Part shown: piece after piece, positions 1 through 5,683 of the stretch
How positions within the stretch are numbered: the stretch's first letter is position 1
How the letters are laid out: each line of letters opens with the position of its first letter
Source of the DNA: Roseovarius sp.
GTDB lineage: Bacteria; Pseudomonadota; Alphaproteobacteria; Rhodobacterales; Rhodobacteraceae
Assembly: GCA_021767845.1 (NCBI GenBank)
Contig: JAASSQ010000119.1
Location: 1 to 8,504 of the forward strand
Length of the DNA stretch: 8,504 bases
Direction of reading: 5' to 3'
The notes under the pieces: generated by a model
Told to the model about the DNA's origin: nothing
Databases searched by the model: none
The model's input: only the letters and a program-made list of their open reading frames with translations
Made by a program: the position numbers and the translations under genes

Positions 1-209
1 CCCTTGAGGTAGAGAACGCTGACATCATGCCCGGCCTTGGCCAGCATCTTGGCCAGGTACATATAGGTCGAGCTGATCCCGCCATTGCGCACCGGGCCGA
101 AGATTTCCTCGGTCACGATACAGACGCGCAACCGCCGCGCGCTGTCGCTATTCCGGCGGAACGCGGACAGGTCCGGGAACGGTGCGATCTCGAATTCATC
201 CTTTTGCAC
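1..209 (-). CDS. Glycosyltransferase, GT4-like N-terminal domain (partial, runs off left edge)
   Basis: The first 69 complete codons of a minus-strand gene continue past position 1. A GTG start at 207-209 is chosen because an in-frame stop lies upstream at 252-254, no in-frame ATG lies between, and an AGGAG sits 11 bases upstream of the GTG. After about 26 polar residues comes LRVCIVTEEI (about 27-36), a first Rossmann beta strand. A glycine-rich loop follows (GPVRNGGISS, about 38-47), then a helix and second strand with the AKAGHDVSVLYLKG pattern (about 57-70). This layout is typical of the N-terminal half of GT-B fold family 4 glycosyltransferases, which move a sugar from a nucleotide-sugar to a growing glycan at the cytoplasmic membrane. 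Donor and acceptor cannot be judged because the C-terminal sugar-nucleotide domain is outside the window. It is divergent from two sulfotransferases, which suggests a sulfated surface polysaccharide locus (inference). Confidence 0.72.
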   Translation of the reverse strand, partial: MQKDEFEIAPFPDLSAFRRNSDSARRLRVCIVTEEIFGPVRNGGISSTYMYLAKMLAKAGHDVSVLYLK

Positions 210-320
210 AGCGAACGAGGCTCCTGATGGACAGCGTGTATGGCAAGCCCCTTATGCCAATCTGCCTTCCGGTGAAAGGCGAGCACTGGATTTTTCTGCC
301 AAAGTGGCGGCTTCGCGCAC

Positions 321-333
321 ATGCACGGTGCAT
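321..333. promoter_or_regulatory. Palindrome ATGCAC-G-GTGCAT in divergent intergenic region
   Basis: A perfect 6+6 inverted repeat with a single central base lies in the 246-base gap between the glycosyltransferase start (209) and the first sulfotransferase start (456). Its size and place fit a dimeric repressor or activator site serving one or both genes. A short direct repeat, TCTGTGC at 384-390 and 394-400 with a 10-base period, lies closer to the sulfotransferase. I see no convincing -35/-10 pair here, so the regulatory role is inferred from symmetry and position only. Confidence 0.3.
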
Positions 334-455
334 CCGGCGGCGGGGCCGGCAACGATCTCTTGCGTCTTCGCGCACTTTTGGTATCTGTGCGTCTCTGTGC
401 AAGCCGGCCGGAGCGCCGGGCCGCAGGTTGCAGATGGACACGAGGGGGGTGCCTT

Positions 456-1172
456 TTGAAACGTTTCATGATCGTGAGCAAACAGCGTTCGGGCACCAAT
501 CATTTCGTGTCGCTGCTCAAGTCGCATCCGCAGATCGCCTGCTATGGCGAGGTGTTCCGCGACGGGTATCGCGTGACCGACCTGATCGGCCCGGAATTCG
601 CCCATTACCTGCCGATAAATGCCCGGACCAGCGATCCGAACCGCTTTCTGGACGATCTCGAAGCCTTCGTGCAGCCCGAGGCCGAGATGCTGGGTTTCAA
701 GGTCTTCCCGTCGCAATTCGTTCCCGTGACGCAAATCGCCCACCGCGAGAACCTCAAGATCATCCGCCTCGTGCGCCGCAACCTGCTTGCGACCTATTCC
801 AGCTCGCGGATCGCACAGGCGACGGGCCAGGGCGTCGCCCGCGCCAATGAAGAGGTCCGCAAGGCCAAGGTCGATTTCGACGCCAAGGATTTCGAACGCT
901 TCATGCGCAGCCAGGGGTCGCTGGACAGCCAGGTCGATGCGGCGCTGGCGCATATCCCCGAGGACCGCGTGTTTCACCTGGAGTATTCCCAGTTGAACGA
1001 CGAACCCAAGATGGAATCGCTGCTGGAGTTCCTCGGGGCCGCCCCGCAGCCAATGACCTCGCACACGCAAAAGCGCAATCCGTCGAAGATCGTCGATCGC
1101 TTCAACAACCCCGATGCCGCGATGGCTTATCTCAAGTCCAAGGGCCTGACAGACTGGGCCGAGGAAAGCTGA
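456..1172 (+). CDS. Sulfotransferase family protein (first of tandem pair)
   Basis: A 238-residue protein predicted to transfer sulfate from PAPS to an acceptor, probably a carbohydrate. The N-terminal strand KRFMIVS runs directly into the 5'-phosphosulfate loop KQRSGTNH (9-16). A second motif, RRNLLATYSS (107-116), has the Arg and Ser expected of the 3'-phosphate-binding element. The C-terminal segment (205-220) has QKR, then IVDRF, then NPD, which recurs in the next gene. I chose the TTG at 456 because a purine-rich GAGGGGGG (442-449) is well spaced and the first beta strand needs residues before the ATG at 468. Reading back to an ATG at 321 would add 45 Arg/Cys/Gly-rich residues unlike the family. 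The protein is cytoplasmic or peripheral, with no signal peptide or membrane segment. It lies 61 bases upstream of a paralogue. The exact substrate is unknown; NodH-like lipo-oligosaccharide or exopolysaccharide sulfation is possible. Confidence 0.82.
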   Translation: MKRFMIVSKQRSGTNHFVSLLKSHPQIACYGEVFRDGYRVTDLIGPEFAHYLPINARTSDPNRFLDDLEAFVQPEAEMLGFKVFPSQFVPVTQIAHRENLKIIRLVRRNLLATYSSSRIAQATGQGVARANEEVRKAKVDFDAKDFERFMRSQGSLDSQVDAALAHIPEDRVFHLEYSQLNDEPKMESLLEFLGAAPQPMTSHTQKRNPSKIVDRFNNPDAAMAYLKSKGLTDWAEES

Positions 1173-1233
1173 CACGCACGGGCGCCCCCGTCGCCCATGC
1201 GCACCACCGGATCGCCAGACGCAAGGCTGCCAG

Positions 1234-2043
1234 ATGCCCCCGACCGACCGCAAAGCCGCCAGCCTGCTGACCCGCCTGAAAGGCGCAGACGCTGACGCGG
1301 CACATCGCGATTTCGCCATCGTGGCCACGCAGCGCACCGGCTCGACCCTTCTGGAAGAACTGCTCAGCAGCGCGGAGGACTGCTATGTCTTTCCCGAACT
1401 GCTGGCCGTGCAGCAACCGTTCCACGTGCCACGCCGGGCCATCCGCAAGGGGTTCGTCGCGCAGGCCGACGTGGATGCCTTCCAGGAGGCACTGCTGGCC
1501 ATCAAGTATGGCCTTTATCGGCAAGAGAATGACGGTCCGGTGTCGCTCGGCGCGCACCTGATGTGGAACCAGGTCTCCGACCGGCTGATCGAACGTCTGA
1601 TCGCGCGCGGTCAGAAGATGGTGTTCCTCGAACGCGACAACATCCTGGCGATCTACCGCTCGGCCACCTTCGCGCGCGAAAAGGGCCTGTCGCATGTGCG
1701 TGGCGGATCTAAGGACGCCCGCGCCGACAAGGTCGCCTATGACCACGCGCAGTTCGAACGCTTTCAAAGGAAAATCAGCGATTTCTACGCCCGCCGCGCA
1801 TCTCTGGCGCGGAAATTCGGGCAGGACACGATCACCGTCAAATATGCCGACCTGGCCCGCGACAAGAAAACCGTGGTCAACCGGATCCGCGCGTTTCTCG
1901 GGCTGCCGCCCGAGGACCAGATCTCCTCCGACCTGCAAAAGCGGCAATCCGCCAACCCGATCGACGGGTTTTCAAACCCTGACGAGGTGCGCGCCGGCCT
2001 CGCCCGGCTGGGCCTCGATCACTACCTGCAACCGGAATATTGA
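1234..2043 (+). CDS. Sulfotransferase family protein (second of tandem pair)
   Basis: A 269-residue protein with the sulfotransferase core. The PAPS 5'-phosphosulfate loop is ATQRTGSTLLEELL (31-44). The 3'-phosphate element is RDNILAIYRS (134-143). The C-terminal element has QKR (235-237), IDGF and NPD (248-250). The same motifs occur in the upstream gene, and QKR and NPD are separated by the same distance in both, so the two are paralogues. This one carries about 26 extra N-terminal residues and a longer middle insert (about 55-130), which may set a different acceptor specificity. The ATG at 1234 has AAGG at 1223-1226, a normal spacing. The 61-base gap after the first gene and shared strand suggest one transcript. 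I see no T-tract terminator after the stop. The role is likely sulfation of a surface glycan; the acceptor cannot be told from sequence. Confidence 0.85.
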   Translation: MPPTDRKAASLLTRLKGADADAAHRDFAIVATQRTGSTLLEELLSSAEDCYVFPELLAVQQPFHVPRRAIRKGFVAQADVDAFQEALLAIKYGLYRQENDGPVSLGAHLMWNQVSDRLIERLIARGQKMVFLERDNILAIYRSATFAREKGLSHVRGGSKDARADKVAYDHAQFERFQRKISDFYARRASLARKFGQDTITVKYADLARDKKTVVNRIRAFLGLPPEDQISSDLQKRQSANPIDGFSNPDEVRAGLARLGLDHYLQPEY

Positions 2044-2346
2044 GCGTCGCCGCGGGCGGGCTTCGTGAATCAGGCGGCACGTCCCTGCGGTCCCGGTCCT
2101 TCTGAATTCAAAGGCACCGCAAGCCGCGCGATGGCCAGACCGCGGGCTGGCGATGTCCCATGCGTTCAGGGCGCTTTATCCCCGCCAAATCCGGGAACGC
2201 GGTGATCGGCGCGCCTGCGGCAGCCAATCGCCAGCCCGGGGGGCGGTCTGGCGATCGCGCGGCGCCTTCGGCGCTATTCGCGCGAAGCAGATCAGCCAAG
2301 GTCGCCCACGCGCGCGTCGTCAATCGCCCGGCTCTTACCCCCACCC
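2044..2346. other. Non-coding stretch with GC-rich stem-loops
   Basis: About 300 bases between the second sulfotransferase and the peroxiredoxin terminator hold no credible gene. The open frames here have Arg/Pro/Gly-rich translations typical of GC-rich shadows. Two adjacent stem-loops can be drawn. The first pairs ATCGCCAG (2227-2234) with CTGGCGAT (2248-2255) around a G-rich loop. The second pairs TCGCGC (2255-2260) with GCGCGA (2280-2285), with an inner GCGCC/GGCGC hairpin (2262-2266 with 2270-2274). Neither has a U-tract after it, so they are not classic intrinsic terminators. They could slow transcription or protect the sulfotransferase mRNA 3' end, but such pairing is common by chance at this GC content. 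Confidence 0.4.
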
Positions 2347-2379
2347 AAAAAGGGCCCCGCCGTTTCCGGCAGGGCCCTT
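2347..2379 (-). terminator. Intrinsic terminator of the peroxiredoxin gene
   Basis: On the minus strand a 13-pair stem with one mismatch (2367-2379 with 2350-2362) closes on a 4-base GAAA loop. The T-rich end, TTTTT (2347-2351), overlaps the last two stem pairs. It lies 22 bases past the peroxiredoxin stop, the standard place for a rho-independent terminator. On the plus strand the stem is not followed by a T-run, so it should act mainly on leftward transcription. Confidence 0.88.
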
Positions 2380-2401
2380 CCATCAGCTCCACGCGCCGCG
2401 C

Positions 2402-3055
2402 TCAGCCCGGCAGCTTGGCCATCCGCAGATAGGGCAGCTTGGTCTCGAAACTACCGTATTTCGCCTTGGCATCCTCGTCGTTGACGGCCACCGGGATCAC
2501 CACGTCGTCACCCACGTTCCAGTTGGCGGGCGTCGCGACATTCTCTTTCGCCGCCGTCTGCAGCCCGTCCAGCGCGCGCAGCACCTCGGCAAAGTTGCGG
2601 CCCACGTTCATCGGGTAGGTCATGCTCAGCTTGAGCTGCTTGTCCGGCCCGATGATGAAGACCGACCGCACCGTGGCGCTGTCGGCCGGCGTGCGGCCAT
2701 CGGGCAGATAGGCATCGGCGGGCAGCATGTCGAAGGCCTTGGACACCTCCAGTCCCTCGTCCGCGATGATCGGGAACCCGGCCTTGGCGCCGCAGATCGA
2801 CTCGATGTCGCCCTTCCAGGCCTTGTGATCCTCGACCCCGTCCACGGACACGCCGATCACCTTGCAGCCGCGCTTGTCCCATTCCTCGGCCAGCTGCGCA
2901 ACCGCGCCGAACTCGGTCGTGCAGACCGGCGTGAAATCCTTGGGGTGCGAGAACAGGATCGCCCAGCTGTCGCCGATCCACTCATGCAGCGAGAAGGTGC
3001 CCTGATCGGTCTCGACCGTCAGGTCGGGGATGGTGTCATTGATGCGAAGTCCCAT
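2402..3055 (-). CDS. 1-Cys peroxiredoxin (Prx6 subfamily)
   Basis: A 217-residue cytoplasmic thiol peroxidase that reduces hydrogen peroxide and organic hydroperoxides. The active site is HPKDFTPVCTTE (37-48), with peroxidatic Cys45, Thr42 and Pro38, and Arg130 in TVRSVFIIGPDK. The length and the long C-terminal domain (about 165-217, including TPANWNVGDDVVIP) match the Prx6/1-Cys type rather than the shorter 2-Cys AhpC type. No resolving Cys in the AhpC position is visible; Cys64 and Cys88 are other cysteines. The ATG at 3053-3055 gives the usual N-terminus MGLRIND and has AAGGA about 10 bases upstream. A TTG two codons earlier (3061) is also possible but sits only 4 bases from that site. 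It is divergent from an aldehyde dehydrogenase, with 135 bases between starts, so shared stress control is plausible. A strong terminator lies 22 bases past the stop. The electron donor is not evident. Confidence 0.93.
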   Translation of the reverse strand: MGLRINDTIPDLTVETDQGTFSLHEWIGDSWAILFSHPKDFTPVCTTEFGAVAQLAEEWDKRGCKVIGVSVDGVEDHKAWKGDIESICGAKAGFPIIADEGLEVSKAFDMLPADAYLPDGRTPADSATVRSVFIIGPDKQLKLSMTYPMNVGRNFAEVLRALDGLQTAAKENVATPANWNVGDDVVIPVAVNDEDAKAKYGSFETKLPYLRMAKLPG

Positions 3056-3094
3056 GCGCAAGAAATCCTTTCTGCTTGAAGTCGGGCCACATTC

Positions 3095-3112
3095 GGAATT
3101 TGATCAAATCCC
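3095..3112. promoter_or_regulatory. Palindromic candidate operator between peroxiredoxin and aldehyde dehydrogenase
   Basis: ATTTGATCAAAT (3098-3109) is a perfect 12-base palindrome. It extends to 18 bases with one mismatched pair (GG at 3095-3096 with CC at 3111-3112). It sits in the divergent intergenic region, 40 bases from the peroxiredoxin start and about 80 from the aldehyde dehydrogenase start, and is conspicuously AT-rich for this DNA. The half-site ATCAAAT recurs at 3168-3174, just upstream of the aldehyde dehydrogenase ribosome site. The role is inferred; the protein that would bind is unknown. It is not an FNR site, because TTGAT and ATCAA overlap instead of being 4 bases apart. 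Confidence 0.45.
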
Positions 3113-3190
3113 GGCGACCGGCGCGGCCCTCTGCCTTGCGGTCGCCTCGTCCGCCTGACAAGGTGCCATCAAATTCACGGAGGTCAACCA

Positions 3191-4633
3191 ATGATCGAGA
3201 AACGGCAATTCTACATCGACGGCGCCTGGGTCGAGGCGCGCGACGGCACCGATCACCATGTGATCGACCCCTCGACCGAAGAACCCTGCGCCACCATCGC
3301 GCTTGGCGGGCAGGCCGATACCGACGCCGCCGTGGCCGCGGCCAAGGCCGCCTTCCCCGCCTGGATGCGCACATCCAAGGACGAGCGGCTCGCGCTGATC
3401 GAAAAGCTCTACGACATCTACAAGGCCCGCGGCGAGGAGATGGCCCAGGCGATCAGCCTCGAGATGGGCGCCCCCATCGACATGGCCCGCCAGCAGCAGG
3501 TCGGCGCGGGGATCGGCCACATCAAGTCCTTCCTGACCGTGGCCCGCGATTTCGAATTCATCGAACCGCTCGGCGATCACGCCCCCAATGACCGCATCAT
3601 TCACGAGGCGATCGGCGTCGTCGCCATGATCACCCCGTGGAACTGGCCGATGAACCAGATCACGCTCAAGGTCATTGCGGGGCTTGTTGCGGGCTGCACC
3701 ATGGTGCTCAAACCCTCCGAGGAATCGCCGCTCTCGGCGCTGCTCTTTGCCGAAATGATGGACGAGGCGGGCTTCCCCAAGGGCGTCTTCAACCTGGTGA
3801 ACGGCGATGGCCCCGGCGTCGGCACCCAGTTGTCCACGCATCAGGACGTGGACATGGTGTCCTTCACCGGCTCGTCGCGCGCGGGCAAGCTGATTTCCAA
3901 GAACGCCGCCGACACGCTCAAGCGCGTCAGTCTCGAACTGGGCGGCAAGGGCGCGAACCTGATCTTCGCCGATGCCGATGACAAGGCCGTGAAGCGCGGC
4001 GTGCTTCACTGCATGAACAACTCGGGCCAGTCCTGCAACGCCCCCACCCGGATGCTGGTGCAGCGCGAGATCTACGACCAGACGGTCGAGGCCGCCGCCG
4101 AGATCGCCTCCGGCATCCAGGTCGGCCCGGCCAGCGAGGAAGGCCGCCATATCGGCCCGGTGGTGAACGAGGTGCAGTTCAACAAGATCCAGGACCTCAT
4201 CCAGAAGGGCATCGACGAGGGCGCGCGGCTGGTCGCGGGCGGCACCGGCCGGCCCGACGGGCTCAACCGCGGGTTCTTCGTCAAGCCGACGGTCTTTGCC
4301 GATGTCTCCAACGACATGACCATCGCGCAAGAGGAAATCTTCGGCCCGGTCCTGTCGATCATCCCCTTCGACACCGAGGAAGACGGCCTCGCCATCGCCA
4401 ACGACACGCCCTACGGGCTGACCAACTACGTCCAGACGCAGGACGGCGCCCGCGCCAATCGCTGCGCGCTCGGCCTGCGCTCCGGCATGGTCGAGATGAA
4501 CGGCGAAAGCCGCGGCATGGGCTCGCCCTTCGGCGGCATGAAACAGTCCGGCAACGGGCGCGAGGGCGGCAAATGGGGGATCGAGGACTTCCTCGAGGTC
4601 AAGGCCGTCTCGGGCTGGACGCCGGGCGCCTGA
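3191..4633 (+). CDS. NAD(P)-dependent aldehyde dehydrogenase family protein
   Basis: A 480-residue, full-length member of the aldehyde dehydrogenase superfamily, oxidising an aldehyde to the carboxylate with NAD(P)+. Visible catalytic and cofactor elements are TPWNWPMNQ with Asn151, KPSEESP with Lys174, FTGSSRAGK (225-233) in the Rossmann fold, general base Glu249 in LELGGKGAN, nucleophile Cys282 in NNSGQSCNAPTRM, and the cofactor-ribose Glu382 and Phe384 in EEIFGP. The GQSCNAPTRM signature differs from the GQxCxAGSR of betaine aldehyde dehydrogenases. It is reminiscent of the CddD/SSP0762-like branch (from memory, unchecked), so the substrate is unknown. The ATG at 3191 has a strong GGAGG (3179-3183) with 7-base spacing. 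It is divergent from the peroxiredoxin and followed after 5 bases by a GT25-like gene. No signal peptide is present; it is cytoplasmic. Confidence 0.94.
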   Translation: MIEKRQFYIDGAWVEARDGTDHHVIDPSTEEPCATIALGGQADTDAAVAAAKAAFPAWMRTSKDERLALIEKLYDIYKARGEEMAQAISLEMGAPIDMARQQQVGAGIGHIKSFLTVARDFEFIEPLGDHAPNDRIIHEAIGVVAMITPWNWPMNQITLKVIAGLVAGCTMVLKPSEESPLSALLFAEMMDEAGFPKGVFNLVNGDGPGVGTQLSTHQDVDMVSFTGSSRAGKLISKNAADTLKRVSLELGGKGANLIFADADDKAVKRGVLHCMNNSGQSCNAPTRMLVQREIYDQTVEAAAEIASGIQVGPASEEGRHIGPVVNEVQFNKIQDLIQKGIDEGARLVAGGTGRPDGLNRGFFVKPTVFADVSNDMTIAQEEIFGPVLSIIPFDTEEDGLAIANDTPYGLTNYVQTQDGARANRCALGLRSGMVEMNGESRGMGSPFGGMKQSGNGREGGKWGIEDFLEVKAVSGWTPGA

Positions 4634-4638
4634 CGCGC

Positions 4639-5385
4639 ATGGAGCTTCGCGCCTTCGCCCTGCATGCCGATCGCGATCCGCAGGCACGGGCGACGGCGCG
4701 CGCCGCCCTGGCGGCCTGCGGGCTGCCGGGCGATCCTTGGCCGATGGTGGACGGGGCCGGCCTCTCGGCCTCGGACCTCGCGGCCACGGTGGGCGCCGAT
4801 CTCTTCGCGCCCGCCTACCCCCTGTCCCTCGGGGTGGCCGAAATCGGCCGGTTTCTCACCTACCGCCAGGTCTGGGCCGAGATCGAACGCAGCGGCATGG
4901 ACGCCGCGCTGATCCTCGACGGGGTCACGGGGCTCGACCCCGAGGCGTTCGACGACGCGCTCGACCTGAGCCTGCCGCATGTCGCGGCGCTCGGCATCGT
5001 CTCGATGCGCACCGCAGCCTGCCCCGGCCCCTCGGCGCTGATCGACACGCACGGGGCGGTTTCGCTCACCGTGCCGCAGCAATCGCAGGGCCGCCCGCCC
5101 GCGCAGCTTGTGGGCCACGAGGCCGCCGCGCACCTGCTGGCGCTCTCCGATCGTTTCGACCGCCCCGTGGAAACCTTCCAGCACAGCCATTGGCATACCG
5201 GGCTGCGCCCCGCCTCGGTGCAGCCTTGCGGGCTGCACGCGGCCACGCCGCCCGAACTGGCGCCGCCGCCCGGCGGGGTCTGGCCGCGGGTGCGCTACGA
5301 CCTGGCGCAGCGCGGCTACCTGCGCGCCGTGTCCCGCGCCGCCCGCGACAGCGCCGCACCGGCCACGGGCGGCTTCCTGTCCTGA
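4639..5385 (+). CDS. Glycosyltransferase family 25-like protein, acidic motif altered
   Basis: A 248-residue protein resembling the family 25 (LPS biosynthesis) glycosyltransferases. Points of match are an N-terminal AFALHADRDPQARA strand-helix, PWPMVDGAGL (34-42), then AEIGRFLTYRQVW (67-79), equivalent to the usual GEIGCxLSHxxxW, and AALILDGVTGLDPEAFDDAL (89-108). A conserved-looking C-terminal part is LVGHEAAAHLLAL (157-169) plus RPVETFQHSHWHTGLRP (175-191). In GT25 enzymes the LILEDD motif supplies metal- or sugar-nucleotide-binding acidic residues; here it reads LILDGV, so activity may be lost or changed. The ATG at 4639 is preferred to upstream frame extension because it starts 5 bases after the aldehyde dehydrogenase stop and gives a GT25-like N-terminus. 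No clear ribosome site precedes it, so translational coupling is likely. There is no signal peptide. Acceptor unknown; a catalytically dead relative is possible. Confidence 0.62.
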   Translation: MELRAFALHADRDPQARATARAALAACGLPGDPWPMVDGAGLSASDLAATVGADLFAPAYPLSLGVAEIGRFLTYRQVWAEIERSGMDAALILDGVTGLDPEAFDDALDLSLPHVAALGIVSMRTAACPGPSALIDTHGAVSLTVPQQSQGRPPAQLVGHEAAAHLLALSDRFDRPVETFQHSHWHTGLRPASVQPCGLHAATPPELAPPPGGVWPRVRYDLAQRGYLRAVSRAARDSAAPATGGFLS

Positions 5386-5683
5386 CCACGCGCCGCCCCG
5401 GCCCGTCCGCCGCAGTCCGGTTCGCCGCAATTGGATCATCCGCTCTCGCGCAGCGCGATCAGGGCCGCACCGGCCCGTCATGGGCGCGAAAGCCCCCGCC
5501 TTGGGCCGGGCGATACCACCGCGTGGAAATGGTGATCCGACCACCGGGAATGAACCAGCAGCCCGCCCCTACCCCGCATAGGCTCTGCCGCGCGTCCCTC
5601 CCCCTCGCGGCCAGATCGCGCCAGGCGCCACCCCCGCCCGCGCGCCCTTCCCCTGTTCTCCGAAAAGCCCTAAGAGGGGCGCG
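5386..5683. other. Non-coding interval before the kinase-like gene
   Basis: These 298 bases hold no credible gene. Near the middle are short hairpins: CCAC/GTGG (5516-5519 with 5523-5526) and, next to it, GGTG/CACC (5531-5534 with 5542-5545). The latter can also re-pair as TGGT/ACCA. A 13-base palindrome, TCGCGC-A-GCGCGA, lies at 5446-5458. The last part is C-rich and leads into AAGAGGGG (5672-5679), the ribosome site of the next gene. No clear terminator or promoter hexamers were found. Confidence 0.4.

Noticed and set aside
321..1172. Longer start (ATG at 321) for the first sulfotransferase
   Set aside because: The added 45 residues are Arg/Cys/Gly-rich and lie before the PAPS-binding strand; a well-placed ribosome site precedes the TTG at 456 instead.
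252..1337. 361-residue minus-strand frame over the first sulfotransferase
   Set aside because: It is antisense to a gene with clear sulfotransferase motifs, and its own translation has no recognisable domain; long antisense frames are expected at this GC content.
2153..3079. 308-residue plus-strand frame opposite the peroxiredoxin
   Set aside because: It is the complement of a fully conserved 1-Cys peroxiredoxin with a proper terminator; its translation is His/Arg/Gly-rich and unlike any family I know.
3098..3109. FNR/CRP-type site
   Set aside because: FNR sites need TTGAT and ATCAA separated by 4 bases; here the two halves overlap. It was kept only as an unassigned palindrome.
3104..4687. 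527-residue minus-strand frame opposite the aldehyde dehydrogenase
   Set aside because: The plus strand has all aldehyde dehydrogenase catalytic residues in one unbroken frame; the antisense frame is a GC-bias shadow with low-complexity Ala/Gly/His content.
5446..5458. TCGCGC-A-GCGCGA palindrome as an operator
   Set aside because: It is composed only of GC-rich alternating bases that arise readily by chance here, and lies more than 200 bases from the next start.
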